Translations under genes and position numbers: made by a program
Notes under the pieces: generated by a model
The model's input: only the letters and a program-made list of their open reading frames with translations
Told to the model about the DNA's origin: nothing
Databases searched by the model: none
Shown here: one piece after another, positions 54,009 through 62,970 of the stretch
How positions within the stretch are numbered: the first letter of the stretch is position 1
How the letters are laid out: the number at the start of each line of letters is the position of its first letter
Assembly: GCA_016714495.1 (NCBI GenBank)
Contig: JADKDU010000013.1
Coordinates: forward strand, 1-64,000
Direction: 5' to 3'
Origin: Hyphomonadaceae bacterium
Lineage (GTDB): Bacteria; Pseudomonadota; Alphaproteobacteria; Caulobacterales; Hyphomonadaceae
Length of the DNA: 64,000 nucleotides

Positions 54009-54921
54009 ATGACCAAGGTCTGGATCGAAGCTGCGATCAACGGCCCGTGGGGCAAGGCGCGACAGCCTGGAATTCCCGTAACGACCAGCACAATCATCGC
54101 AGATGGGATCGCTTGCGCCAAAGCCGGCGCGGCCATCATTCACCTGCATGCTTACGATGAAACGACCGGCCAGCAGAAAGACGACTGGCGCCTCTATGCC
54201 GCAGTGATCGAAGGCATCCGCGCCAAGTGCGACGCGATCGTCTATCCGACAATCCCCATCGCCGGATCGAGCTATGCCAACGGCGCGATGACGACAGCGC
54301 GCGAACGCTATGCGCACATCGAGGAGCTTGCGAAACGCGGGCTTGCCGAATGGGCGGTCGTCGATCCGGGCTCGTGCAACTTTACCCGCTTCGAAGAAGT
54401 CGCAAGGGGTGAGCCCGGTTTCGTCTATCAAAATCCGGACGATCATTTCTACGAAGGCATGCGCATCTGCGCGGCACGACGTTCACCCAAGCTACGCCAT
54501 CTATGAGCCAGGCTTCACGCGCATGGGCGCCGCCAGCGCAAGGGCGACAGTGCGAACGCCCTCGCCCATTTATCGCTTCATGTTCGCAGATACGTTCACC
54601 TTCGGCTTCCCGCCAAAGCCTGCCTATCTGGACGCGCATCTGGCGCTGCTTCGCGAGGTTGCCGACGGCTATCCGTGGATGATCGGCGGGCTTGGCGTCG
54701 ACATCCGGCCGCTCATTCCCTCGGCCGTGCAGCGGGAAGGACATGTGCGCGTGGGACTGGAAGACATGCCCTGGGGCGCATCACAAACCAACCGGGCTCT
54801 TGTGGAAGAAGCGGTCGAGATCATCCGCAAGACAGGTGGCGAACCGGCGAGCGCCACAGAGATTCGCGAGGCGATGAAGGCAAGCGACGTCCTGCACCAA
54901 AGAGGCCGCGCGGCCGTCTAG
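54009..54921 (+). CDS. BKACE (DUF849) beta-keto acid cleavage enzyme, one frameshift
   Basis: Zinc-dependent Claisen-type enzyme of the 3-keto-5-aminohexanoate cleavage family, which exchanges a beta-keto acid with acetyl-CoA. The first frame has VWIEAAINGPWGKARQPGIP, IIHLHAYDETTGQ (the two His are zinc ligands) and IVYPTIPIAGSSYANG. It is broken near 54473. The continuing frame (HDVHPSYAIYEPGFTRMG, PWMIGGLGVDI, VRVGLEDMPWGASQTNRALV) runs to 54921. A two-base loss in a GCGCGC run would explain it (expected ICARHDVHPSYA). About 304 residues, family length. It is on the opposite strand from folC and accD, so an insertion into the conserved block. Confidence 0.85.
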
Positions 54922-54969
54922 CAGCCTGAAAGAAGGGCGGCAGATGCAGCGCTGGATCGTCGCGAAAGC

Positions 54970-55872
54970 CTATTTCGCGCTGGCGACTTCTTCGGCTGCA
55001 ACCGCTTTCGACCTACGGCCACGCATCGCAGGCATCAGCATGCCGAGAATAGCCCCGAGGGTCGCCGTCAACTCCTTGCGGGAGCAGACGATGTCGACCA
55101 TGCCGCGCTCGCGCAGGAATTCCGAACGCTGGAAGCCTTCCGGCAGTTTTTCGCGGATCGTCGCCTCGATCACGCGCGGGCCGGTGAAGGCGAGCTGCGC
55201 GCCGGGTTCTGCAATCTGCACGTCGCCCAGCATCGCGTAGGACGCCAGCACGCCGCCCGACGTCGGGTCGGACAGGATGACGATGTAAGGGAGCTTGGCG
55301 CGCTTCACGTCCTGGATCGCCAGCACGGTGCGCGGCATCTGCATGAGCGCGAAGGACGATTCCTGCATGCGCGCGCCGCCCGAGGCAGTGACCACGATCA
55401 GCGCGGCCTTGCGCGCGACAGCAACTTCGGCAGCCTTGATGAAGGCCTCGCCCGCAGCCATGCCCAGCGAGCCGCCCATAAAGGCGAAGTCCTGAACCAG
55501 AATCACGGCCTTGCGTCCGTTGATGTCGCCATGAGCCGCGATCATGCAGTCGTCACGGCCCGTCTTGGCCTTCGCGGCCTTGAGGCGGTCGGTGTAGCGC
55601 TTGTCGTCCTTGAACTTCAGCGGGTCGCGCATGACCGGCGGCATCGGGATCTCGGTCCACAGCCCGCCGTCGAACATGTATTTGAAGCGCTGTTCGGGCG
55701 TGATGCGCATGTGCGCGCCCGACGGCGTCACCCAGTAAGAGCTCTCAAGCTCCTGTCGGTAAACCAGTTCGCCGGTTTTCGGGCATTTGACCCAGAGGCT
55801 GTCGCCTTCGGATTCGTCCTTTTTGGCGAAGATGGATTTCAGGCCAGGCGGAAGATTGGTGAGCCAGTTCAA
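54970..55872 (-). CDS. accD: acetyl-CoA carboxylase carboxyltransferase beta subunit
   Basis: 300 residues of the crotonase-fold carboxyltransferase that, with AccA, makes malonyl-CoA. Visible are VTASGGARMQESSFALMQM and DPTSGGVLASYAMLGD. The N-terminal zinc ribbon is degenerate: WVKCPKTGELVYRQELESSYWVTPSGAHM keeps just one of the four cysteines (in pieces here). This loss is known in some alphaproteobacterial AccDs. Start overlaps the trpA stop by four bases. Confidence 0.95.
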   Translation of the reverse strand: MNWLTNLPPGLKSIFAKKDESEGDSLWVKCPKTGELVYRQELESSYWVTPSGAHMRITPEQRFKYMFDGGLWTEIPMPPVMRDPLKFKDDKRYTDRLKAAKAKTGRDDCMIAAHGDINGRKAVILVQDFAFMGGSLGMAAGEAFIKAAEVAVARKAALIVVTASGGARMQESSFALMQMPRTVLAIQDVKRAKLPYIVILSDPTSGGVLASYAMLGDVQIAEPGAQLAFTGPRVIEATIREKLPEGFQRSEFLRERGMVDIVCSRKELTATLGAILGMLMPAMRGRRSKAVAAEEVASAK

Positions 55873-56708
55873 TGGACACTCCGTACTGCACGTGCCGAAG
55901 CTATGGCGTTTGACAGTGACTGCGCAACCACACTTATTCTCTTGACAGACGAGCCTGGATCGCCCTGTTCCACGGCCGCCCGAACCTCTTCCACAAGCGC
56001 TGACCCAACGACAACGCCGTCAGAAATACGCGCAAAAACAGCAGCTTGTTCCGGCGTGCGCACGCCAAAACCGACCGCGACAGGCAGTTTCGAGATGCGC
56101 CGGGCGCGCTCGACGCCGGCGGAAATATCTGATTCGGCGCCGACGCCCGCGCCCGTCACACCCGCCACCGAGACATAATAGACGAAGCCGGAGGAGCCGT
56201 TGGCGACTGTCTCCATGCGCTTTTCCGTCGTCGTCGGCGTCGCCAGGCGGATAACGGCGAGACCGTGCGCGGCCAGTTCCGTGCGCAGCGGAGCGTCCTC
56301 TTCAGGGGGCAAATCAACCGTGATCACGCCATCCACTCCCGCTTCCGCAGCCGCCCGCGCGAACGCGGCAAAGCCCATGCGGTGGATCGGGTTCGCATAA
56401 CCCATGACGATGAGAGGCGTTTTAGAGTTAACAGAACGGAAACGCCGGGCCAGCTCCAGCGTCACGGTCAAGCTTCCGCCCGCCGCCAGCGCCCGCAGCG
56501 CCGCCTTCTGGATTGCGACGCCGTCGGCCATCGGGTCGGTAAAGGGCGCGCCCAGCTCGATGATGTCTGCGCCAGCCTCCGATAAGGCCACGAGATTGAG
56601 ATAGGAGGTCTCGATGTCCGGGTCGGCGGCCATGAGATAGGCCACGAAAGCGGCGCGGCCGTTCTGCGCACAGGCAGCGAATGTCGCTGAGATCCGGTCG
56701 GCGGTCAT
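55869..56708 (-). CDS. trpA: tryptophan synthase alpha chain
   Basis: 279 residues from ATG 56708. It splits indole-3-glycerol phosphate: catalytic Glu in ADIIELGAPFTDPMADG, catalytic Asp in GVDGVITVDLPPEED, and the phosphate-binding VAVGFGVRTPEQ and GVVVGSALVE. Indole is passed to TrpB. Three other genes separate it from trpB here, while it remains tightly coupled to accD. Confidence 0.95.
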   Translation of the reverse strand: MTADRISATFAACAQNGRAAFVAYLMAADPDIETSYLNLVALSEAGADIIELGAPFTDPMADGVAIQKAALRALAAGGSLTVTLELARRFRSVNSKTPLIVMGYANPIHRMGFAAFARAAAEAGVDGVITVDLPPEEDAPLRTELAAHGLAVIRLATPTTTEKRMETVANGSSGFVYYVSVAGVTGAGVGAESDISAGVERARRISKLPVAVGFGVRTPEQAAVFARISDGVVVGSALVEEVRAAVEQGDPGSSVKRISVVAQSLSNAIASARAVRSVH

Positions 56709-56889
56709 ATCTGGGATGCTTGCTTGTATCTGGCCTGGCGGTTGTGCGCGGGTCTGGAGCCCCGAGGGGGCCGAAGCAGGCGCAGGTCTTAGCCTAAATC
56801 GACCCGCCGCCCTATCCCCCCGGACGCTTCCCGATGCCGCACTGCAACAAAGAGGGAACACCGTGTTTCCGGGCCGGGAAAACCTGGTT

Positions 56890-58410
56890 TCAGAACTTCT
56901 CGAACGACAGCTCCAGCCCGCCGGACTCAGCCTCCACGGGCAGCTCCAATGCGAACTCCCGCGCGCGCGAAAAATCACCCTCGATCGTGCGATGGGTATG
57001 CCCGCCCCGCTCGCGGCTGGTCTCGACGTGCAGAACATACCGGCCCGGCGTCACGGCCCGGCCGGCATCATCCACGCCGTCCCAGTAGACCTTGTAGACG
57101 CCCGACCCGCGCGTCGACATCGAACGCCCGCCCAGCAGCTCCGTCGTTCGCCCGCGATTGAGCCGCCACCAGACGTGATTGTTCTCCTGCCACTCCTTGA
57201 TCGTCCCGATCAGCAGCAGCGTGCGCACCGGCTTGCCGTCCGGGTCGCTCACCCAGATCGCCACATAGGGCGAGCGGAAGGCGATGTCGCGGCGCATGTC
57301 CTTCGGCGGCGCGTTGAAAGTGAGCTTGGCGATCCAGCCATCTTCCCAACCGGACTTGTAGTCCGGCTGTGGCGAAGCCTGCGTCTTCTGCGGCGCTTCA
57401 AAATCGATCCAGCGGAACAGACCGCCCGCCTGATCCGCGCCGAACCAGTCCGCGCCTGCGGGCCGCGCGACGCGCGCCGCCATGCCAGGCGTCCGCGCGA
57501 TCAGCGCGCGCGCCTCATCCGTCTTGCTCACAAGGATCGTGGTCGCGAGCGCATCCGCGTCCATCGCTGAGGCCGCAATCGCGCTCGCGGAGCGCCGATA
57601 CGCCACAGGCCAGCCCGTGCGCGGATCAAGCGTTGCGCTCACCATCTGCGTTCCAACTCGCCGGTCGCGCGGACCGCAGCCCGACGTTGCGATCGCCGCA
57701 TCGGCCAGCGCGAAACTTCCCAGGGCGGACGCGTTGTCGAAGGGCATCAGCGGATCGGGCAGGTTCACGCGCCAGCGACCCTTCTCCGGCCCTGCGCCCG
57801 CACACCGGATATCGCCGCCAATATCCACCATTGCCGCAAAAACGCCCGGCTCGGCCATGGCCGCCGCCAGCGCCCGGTCGACAATATAGCCTTTCGCCAG
57901 ACCATCCAGATCGAAGCGCACGATCTCGGGCCGGATAACAAGGCGAGACTCATGATCGAGCCTCACAGGCGCATCCGCAATCTCCCTTGCCAACCGCGCT
58001 GTCTCGAAAGCATCGGGCGGCGCCTGCGCCGTTCGCCATAACTCCAGCAATCGCCCCAGCCGCCCGCTATAAGCGCCCGCGCTCAGTTCGCGCCATCGCT
58101 CCGCGGCAGACACCACCACGAAAAGATCGTCCGATGCGACGCGCCGCGCCGCGCTGTTCAGCACAGACAGCTCGCTCCTCGCATCGCGCCAGTTGAACAC
58201 GCGATCGAGCCGGTCGATTTCGCGGCGCACGGCGCAGGCAGCGGCATAGGCCGCACCCTGCCCGTCCGCCCGCACATACACGCTCGCCCGCGTGCCGAGC
58301 ACGCATGGGTCATGGAAGGCGAACACGTCCGACGCGGCCTGTCGGGCGCCCGCCGGCTCGAAGGCCCGTAGTTCGATTGCAGGGGCGGCAGGGCCGTCGC
58401 TGAGCGCCAT
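56890..58410 (-). CDS. ApbE-type FAD:protein FMN transferase fused to DUF2271 domain
   Basis: 506 residues. The ApbE part covers about 30-330: VLGTRASVYVRA, RVFNWRDARSELSVLN, FDLDGLAKGYIVDRAL, MVDIGGDIRCAG, ATSGCGPRDR, and the metal site SASAIAASAMDADALATTIL. The DUF2271 part covers about 355-506: PYVAIWVSDPDGKPVRTLLL, WWRLNRG, GRYVLHVETSRERGGHTH. ApbE attaches FMN to Thr of exported flavoproteins. No signal peptide is apparent, although relatives are usually exported. DUF2271 is otherwise a separate partner protein. It is placed between trpA and the GFA gene. Confidence 0.88.
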   Translation of the reverse strand: MALSDGPAAPAIELRAFEPAGARQAASDVFAFHDPCVLGTRASVYVRADGQGAAYAAACAVRREIDRLDRVFNWRDARSELSVLNSAARRVASDDLFVVVSAAERWRELSAGAYSGRLGRLLELWRTAQAPPDAFETARLAREIADAPVRLDHESRLVIRPEIVRFDLDGLAKGYIVDRALAAAMAEPGVFAAMVDIGGDIRCAGAGPEKGRWRVNLPDPLMPFDNASALGSFALADAAIATSGCGPRDRRVGTQMVSATLDPRTGWPVAYRRSASAIAASAMDADALATTILVSKTDEARALIARTPGMAARVARPAGADWFGADQAGGLFRWIDFEAPQKTQASPQPDYKSGWEDGWIAKLTFNAPPKDMRRDIAFRSPYVAIWVSDPDGKPVRTLLLIGTIKEWQENNHVWWRLNRGRTTELLGGRSMSTRGSGVYKVYWDGVDDAGRAVTPGRYVLHVETSRERGGHTHRTIEGDFSRAREFALELPVEAESGGLELSFEKF

Positions 58411-58440
58411 CGCGCTGGTCTCCCTCCGGTCAGGCCGTGG

Positions 58441-58791
58441 CTATAGCTTCGCCCCGTCGAACTTGTCGATCTTCAAGGCATCGAGATCGATATCGGGCAC
58501 GCAACGCAGGTTCACCGCGACCATACGCTTGCCATCCGGCGCGACGCCGCCGCCATGCGTGGTGATCCCACAATTGCCGCAGAAAAAATGGCTGATCGCC
58601 TGCTTGTTGAAGAGGTAGGTTGAGACGTCCTTCTGCGGCGTCTTCATCCGGAACTTGTCCGGCGTCGTGAACGCCAGCATATGCCCCGCCCTCCGGCAGT
58701 ACGAACAGTTGCACACCAGCGCCGACGTGAAATCGCCCTCCACGTCGAAAGCGACATCTCCGCAATGACAGCTGCCGGCGTGTGTGGTCAT
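58441..58791 (-). CDS. GFA-family zinc-binding protein
   Basis: 116 residues with the zinc-site spacing of the Gfa/CENP-V family: GSCHCGDVAFDVEG, CNCSYCRRAGHML, FFCGNCGITTHGGG. The name stems from glutathione-dependent formaldehyde-activating enzyme, but most members have no proven function. It ends 30 bases before the ApbE start and begins 12 bases after the trpB stop, so it is probably in the trp transcript. Confidence 0.9.
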   Translation of the reverse strand: MTTHAGSCHCGDVAFDVEGDFTSALVCNCSYCRRAGHMLAFTTPDKFRMKTPQKDVSTYLFNKQAISHFFCGNCGITTHGGGVAPDGKRMVAVNLRCVPDIDLDALKIDKFDGAKL

Positions 58792-58803
58792 CTCAACCTC
58801 CAG

Positions 58804-60045
58804 CTAGATTTTCATCCCCAGATGACCGGCCACCGCAAAGATATCCTTGTCCCCGCGGCCGCACATATTCATCACGATAAGGCCGTCCTTACCGAGTTCC
58901 TTCGCGATGTCGCCGACGCGGGCGAGCGCGTGCGCGGGCTCCAGCGCCGGGATGATGCCTTCGAGCCGGGTGCAGAGCTGGAAGGCCTCAAGCGCTTCCT
59001 TGTCGGTGCAGGTGCGATAGGTCGCCCTGCCCGTCTCGTGCAGAAAAGCATGTTCCGGCCCGATGCCCGGATAGTCGAGCCCCGCCGAGATCGAGTGCGC
59101 GTCGATGATCTGGCCGTCCTCGTCCTGCAGCAGATAGGTGCGGTTGCCATGCAGGATGCCCGGCAGCCCGCCGGTCAGCGAGGCGGCATGCATCGGCGTG
59201 TCGACGCCATGCCCGCCCGCTTCGACGCCGATCATCTTCACCGACTCGTCCTCGAGGAAGGGGTGGAATAGCCCGATCGCATTCGACCCGCCGCCGATCG
59301 CCGCCACCAGAACATCCGGCAGCCGCCCCTCGGCCTTCAGGATCTGCTCGCGCGCCTCGCGCCCGATCACGCTCTGGAAGTCACGCACCAGCATCGGATA
59401 GGGATGCGGCCCCGCCGCCGTGCCGATCACATAGAATGTCGTCGCGACATTGGTGACCCAATCGCGCAGCGCCTCGTTCATCGCATCCTTCAGCGTGCCC
59501 GTGTCCGACGACACCGGCACGATCTCCGCTCCCAGCAGCTTCATGCGGAACACGTTCGGCTTCTGCCGCTCGACATCGGTCTCGCCCATGAAAACGACGC
59601 ACGGCAGGCCGAACCGCGCGCAGATCGTCGCCGTCGCAACGCCGTGCTGGCCAGCGCCTGTCTCCGCGATAATGCGCGTCTTGCCCATGCGCCGCGCCAG
59701 CAGAACCTGGCCGATGCAATTGTTGATCTTGTGCGCACCGGTGTGGTTCAGCTCGTCGCGCTTGAGATAGATTTTCGCGCCGCCGAAATGCTTGGTCAGC
59801 CGCTCGGCGTAATACATGGGCGAGGGCCGGCCGACATAATGCTCAAGTAGCCAGTCGAACTCTTCCTGGAATTTCGGATCAGCCTTGGCGCGAATGTATT
59901 CCTGCTCGAGATCGAGCACGAGCGGCATCAGCGTTTCGGCCACATAACGTCCGCCAAAAGCGCCAAAGCGACCGTTGGCGTCGGGCCATTGAGCCCACGT
60001 ATTGGGACGTGTCGTGCTGGAACCAGACGGAGCGGCGTTTGTCAT
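58804..60045 (-). CDS. trpB: tryptophan synthase beta chain
   Basis: 413 residues. PLP lysine in LNHTGAHKINNCIGQ, GAGQHGVATATICARFGL, the phosphate loop VAAIGGGSNAIGLFHPF, and EPAHALARVGDIAKELGKDG. Makes tryptophan from indole and serine. In most relatives trpA would follow directly. Here GFA and ApbE-DUF2271 intervene. Confidence 0.97.
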   Translation of the reverse strand: MTNAAPSGSSTTRPNTWAQWPDANGRFGAFGGRYVAETLMPLVLDLEQEYIRAKADPKFQEEFDWLLEHYVGRPSPMYYAERLTKHFGGAKIYLKRDELNHTGAHKINNCIGQVLLARRMGKTRIIAETGAGQHGVATATICARFGLPCVVFMGETDVERQKPNVFRMKLLGAEIVPVSSDTGTLKDAMNEALRDWVTNVATTFYVIGTAAGPHPYPMLVRDFQSVIGREAREQILKAEGRLPDVLVAAIGGGSNAIGLFHPFLEDESVKMIGVEAGGHGVDTPMHAASLTGGLPGILHGNRTYLLQDEDGQIIDAHSISAGLDYPGIGPEHAFLHETGRATYRTCTDKEALEAFQLCTRLEGIIPALEPAHALARVGDIAKELGKDGLIVMNMCGRGDKDIFAVAGHLGMKI

Positions 60046-60202
60046 CGCGTTCCGATAAACCGCCCGCCGTCCAGTTCCAAGCCCCAGAGCCCGCCTTTAT
60101 CCAGCGCAAGACAGAAGCAGGCCCGAAACCCTCGCTCCGCCCGGCAACGGATCCAGCGCGAGGCGAGGCGCAAACCTCGCCTGTTCCGCGTCGCGGACGC
60201 GG

Positions 60203-60363
60203 CTATTCCTCTTCTTCGTCTTCGTCCTCGTCCTCGTCCTCGTCCTCGTCTTCTCGTCTTCGTCTTCGTCGTCTTCTTCATCCTCGTCGGCTTCTTCCTC
60301 GTCTTCCTCCTCGGGCGTGGCGAGAAGCGTGCTGGCGCGGAGACCTGCCAGCAGCAAGGTCAT
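60203..60363 (-). CDS. possible small protein with hyperacidic tail, frame disturbed
   Basis: On the minus strand, ATG 60363 opens MTLLLAGLRASTLLATPEEE, then a run of Asp and Glu codons. Near 60255 the frame slips to Arg/Thr/Lys codons. Restoring one base there gives a continuous Asp/Glu tail ending in a TAG at 60203. In-frame sequence upstream of the ATG (LDPEILLADQH) with AAGGAGG before it suggests a slightly longer protein with an unclear start. The DNA is a (GAN)n trinucleotide repeat, prone to slippage. Function unknown; coding status uncertain. Confidence 0.35.
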
Positions 60364-60538
60364 GTGCTGGTCGGCTAGCAGGATTTCAGGATCGAGGGAC
60401 AGAGAAGCCTCCTTCAGATGATGTCGCGAATCACCGCGAACATTACATGTCTAGTTAGCTCGCGTATGACAGGAAGGAAGATCGCGTCCGCTTCTGCCTG
60501 CAGCTAAGCTGATCGCCGGTGATAGCAGGATCGCCACC

Positions 60539-61183
60539 ATGCGCTATTTGGACTTCAGTTCCTGGCAGGGCGTCCTGGCCACGATCATCGGCCTTTCCCT
60601 GTTCACGCTGATTGGCGTGGGCATCCGGGTACTGATGATGCTCACCATCCAGCAGCGCCAGCAGCGGCTGAACCGCCAGATCAACGAGCGCATCCGCACG
60701 CTGATCGCCGCCTACAAGACGCTTGGCGGCTCGTTCACGGGCGAACTCACTGTCGATCCCACGCACCTGCGCGAGCTTCAGCAGCGCGCCAAGGAACAGG
60801 GCGATGTCGCACACGAGCCTTCCGAACGCCCCCGCCGCATCCGCGACACTGTCGGGGCCGCCCTCTCCGACATTATCCTGCTCGGCACAGAAGAACACGT
60901 CCGCCTGGCCGGACAGGCCGCGACCGATATGGCCGCAAGCCGCCCGATCCAAACGGCGGAACTCGTGACATCGCTCCGCAACTTCATCCGTCAGGCGCTC
61001 GATCTCGCGCCCATCCCCGCCGACGTCCAGATCCCGCGGCAAGGTCCGACCCGTCAGCCGTCAGGCGGCGGCAAGGGAAAAGGCGACGACAAGGGAAAAG
61101 GCGGCATGGGTGGGGGAAGGGGTGGCGGCGGCATGGGTCTGGGCGCGGGCGGCGGATCCAGCCGGGGTGCAGACGACGTTTAG
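60539..61183 (+). CDS. membrane-anchored protein with Gly-rich tail, unknown function
   Basis: 214 residues. One N-terminal transmembrane helix (GVLATIIGLSLFTLIGVGI) is followed by a basic helical stretch (QQRQQRLNRQINERIRTLIAAYKTLG in pieces), a helical domain to about residue 160 and a low-complexity tail rich in Gly, Lys and Asp (GGGKGKGDDKGKGG). It converges with trpF. I recognise no named family. The tail may be disordered. Confidence 0.7.
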   Translation: MRYLDFSSWQGVLATIIGLSLFTLIGVGIRVLMMLTIQQRQQRLNRQINERIRTLIAAYKTLGGSFTGELTVDPTHLRELQQRAKEQGDVAHEPSERPRRIRDTVGAALSDIILLGTEEHVRLAGQAATDMAASRPIQTAELVTSLRNFIRQALDLAPIPADVQIPRQGPTRQPSGGGKGKGDDKGKGGMGGGRGGGGMGLGAGGGSSRGADDV

Positions 61184-61201
61184 TCACGACGCGGGACGTC
61201 G

Positions 61202-61861
61202 TTATTCAGCCGCCTTGGCCGCCTTGATGAAAGCCCGCACCTTCACGGGGTCCTTCACGCCGGGACTTTTCTCCACGCCGGAGGAGACATCCACGGCGTG
61301 CGCGCCCGAGGCCCGGATCGCCTCGGCGACATTCTCCAGCGTCAGCCCGCCCGACAGCGTCCAGTCCTCATGGTCCTGCACGCGGAAGCCTTTGAGGATC
61401 GACCAGTCGAAGCTGCGGCCATGCCCGCCCTCGCGGCTCGCGCCCTTGGGCGGCTTGGCGTCGAACAGGAAGGCGTCAGCCGCTTCGAATTCCCCAACCT
61501 CTTCAAGATCGCGTTTCGAGGCGACGCCCAGCGCCTTGATCACGGGAACCAGCGGATGCCGCTTTGCGAACGAGGCCAGCGCTGAAGGGCTTTCCTTGCC
61601 GTGCAGCTGAACCGCGCCAATCTCGGGCGTTTCCTCGACCAGCCTGTCGAGCCAGGGCACGCCAAGCGTCGCCACCACCCAGGGCTCCGCGCCCAAGTCA
61701 GCCGCGCGCTGGATCAGCGTCTGCGCCTTTTCAAACGGCACGAAACGCGGGCTCGATTCAACGACCACGAAGCCGACCAAGTCGGCGCCGGCCTCAATGG
61801 CCATCTCGACGTCTGATCCGCTGGTGAGACCGCAGATCTTTACGCTGATCATCTTCGCCAT
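61202..61861 (-). CDS. trpF: phosphoribosylanthranilate isomerase
   Basis: 219 residues (start 61861; ATG 61852 also fits, MISVKICGLT). Catalytic Cys in VKICGLTSG, VGFVVVESSPRFV, GAVQLHGKE, FLFDAKPPKGASREGG, and the phosphate-binding LSGGLTLENV with catalytic Asp in AVDVSSGVE. Third-last step of tryptophan synthesis. It leads the trpF-trpB-trpA order, with the 60.2-61.2 kb insertion in between. Confidence 0.95.
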   Translation of the reverse strand: MAKMISVKICGLTSGSDVEMAIEAGADLVGFVVVESSPRFVPFEKAQTLIQRAADLGAEPWVVATLGVPWLDRLVEETPEIGAVQLHGKESPSALASFAKRHPLVPVIKALGVASKRDLEEVGEFEAADAFLFDAKPPKGASREGGHGRSFDWSILKGFRVQDHEDWTLSGGLTLENVAEAIRASGAHAVDVSSGVEKSPGVKDPVKVRAFIKAAKAAE

Positions 61862-61917
61862 CCGGCGGCTTCGAGCTTGAAAACGCAGCGCTTTTTCAGG
61901 CCCCAGAAACGCAGAAA

Positions 61918-61937
61918 GGGCGGCGCTTGGGCCGCCC
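61918..61937 (-). terminator. Rho-independent terminator of mscL
   Basis: A 7-bp stem (GGGCGGC/GCCGCCC) with a 6-base loop, followed on the minus strand by TTTC, 41 bases beyond the mscL stop. Confidence 0.65.
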
Positions 61938-61978
61938 CTTCCTTACGCTACGAACTCTACTCAGATGGCCCGGATACC

Positions 61979-62392
61979 TTAGGCCCGCTTGGCAAGCAAG
62001 TCCCGGATCTCGGACAGAAGTTTCTCCTGCGCGGGCGTTTCCGGCGGCGGAACGGGCGCAGCTTCCTGCTTCCGTTTCAGCGAGTTCATGCCCTTCACGA
62101 CCATGAACATCGCAAAGGCCACGATCAGGAAGGTGATAATGAAATTGATGAAACGGCCATAGTTGATCGTGACGGCGGCGATCTCCTTGCCATCCGGCCC
62201 GATCGAGGCGGGCTTCAGTTCATAGGCCAGTTTGGAGAAATCCATCCCGCCGGTGATCAGGCCGATTACCGGCATGATGATGTCGGTCACCAGCGAGGTG
62301 ACGATAGCCCCGAACGCCGCGCCGATGATGACGCCGACCGCTAGGTCAACGACGTTTCCGCGCATCGCGAATTCGCGAAATTCCTTGAACAC
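61979..62392 (-). CDS. mscL: large-conductance mechanosensitive channel
   Basis: 137 residues, a homopentameric inner-membrane emergency valve. MFKEFREFAMRGNVVDLAVG, the pore helix GVIIGAAFGAIVTSLV, periplasmic loop, TM2 (FINFIITFLIVAFAMFMVVKGMN) and a cytoplasmic C-terminal bundle helix (EKLLSEIRDLLAKRA). Confidence 0.97.
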   Translation of the reverse strand: MFKEFREFAMRGNVVDLAVGVIIGAAFGAIVTSLVTDIIMPVIGLITGGMDFSKLAYELKPASIGPDGKEIAAVTINYGRFINFIITFLIVAFAMFMVVKGMNSLKRKQEAAPVPPPETPAQEKLLSEIRDLLAKRA

Positions 62393-62510
62393 CCCGATAT
62401 CCCCTCTGTGGTCCGGCGCCTAACTGCGCGCCGATTCCACTGTCTCACACGCGACGGTTGCGTCCAGCCCGAATCCGGCAGGACGGCTATTCCCCTTTCA
62501 CGCGAGGGAC

Positions 62511-62813
62511 TTAGTCGCGGTCTTCTGGATCGTGCCCGTTATTGAGTCGCGAGCGCAGCTCCTTGCCGGCCTTGAAGAACGGCACGTGCTTGGCGTCGAC
62601 CGATACGGAATTGCCCGTACGGGGATTGCGGCCCGTCCTGGCCTCGCGCTTTCGCACGGAGAAAGCGCCAAACCCGCGCAATTCCACGCGATCCCCGCGC
62701 TCCAGCGCCGCGGCGATCTCGTCGAAGATGACGTCGACAATCCTCTCGACCTCACGCGCTTTGAGCGTGGGGTTCTCTTCGGCCAGTCGGGCGATGAGTT
62801 CTGAACGTAGCAT
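62511..62813 (-). CDS. ihfB: integration host factor beta subunit
   Basis: 100 residues of the HU/IHF fold. MLRSELIARLAEENP, VELRGFGAFSVRKREARTGRNPRTG with the DNA-bending proline arm, and VPFFKAGKELRSRLN. Found directly downstream of rpsA, the common proteobacterial arrangement. Bends DNA with IhfA. Confidence 0.96.
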   Translation of the reverse strand: MLRSELIARLAEENPTLKAREVERIVDVIFDEIAAALERGDRVELRGFGAFSVRKREARTGRNPRTGNSVSVDAKHVPFFKAGKELRSRLNNGHDPEDRD

Positions 62814-62970
62814 GGGAGGAAATTCGCGCTAACCCGAACCAAAGACAAGAGATTTTCGCAAACAACCTGAAGCGGGACAGATCGTTCTTGTGCCGTATCG
62901 AAACGACGGGCGATGAAACCCGCATTTGCCCTGGTCAAGGGCGGCCCGCAAGCCGCAGCCCAAAAGCAAA

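Noticed and set aside
60180..60330. Possible CRISPR or tandem-repeat array
   Set aside because: The repeats are plain GAN trinucleotides without spacers or a constant repeat unit. No cas gene is in the window.
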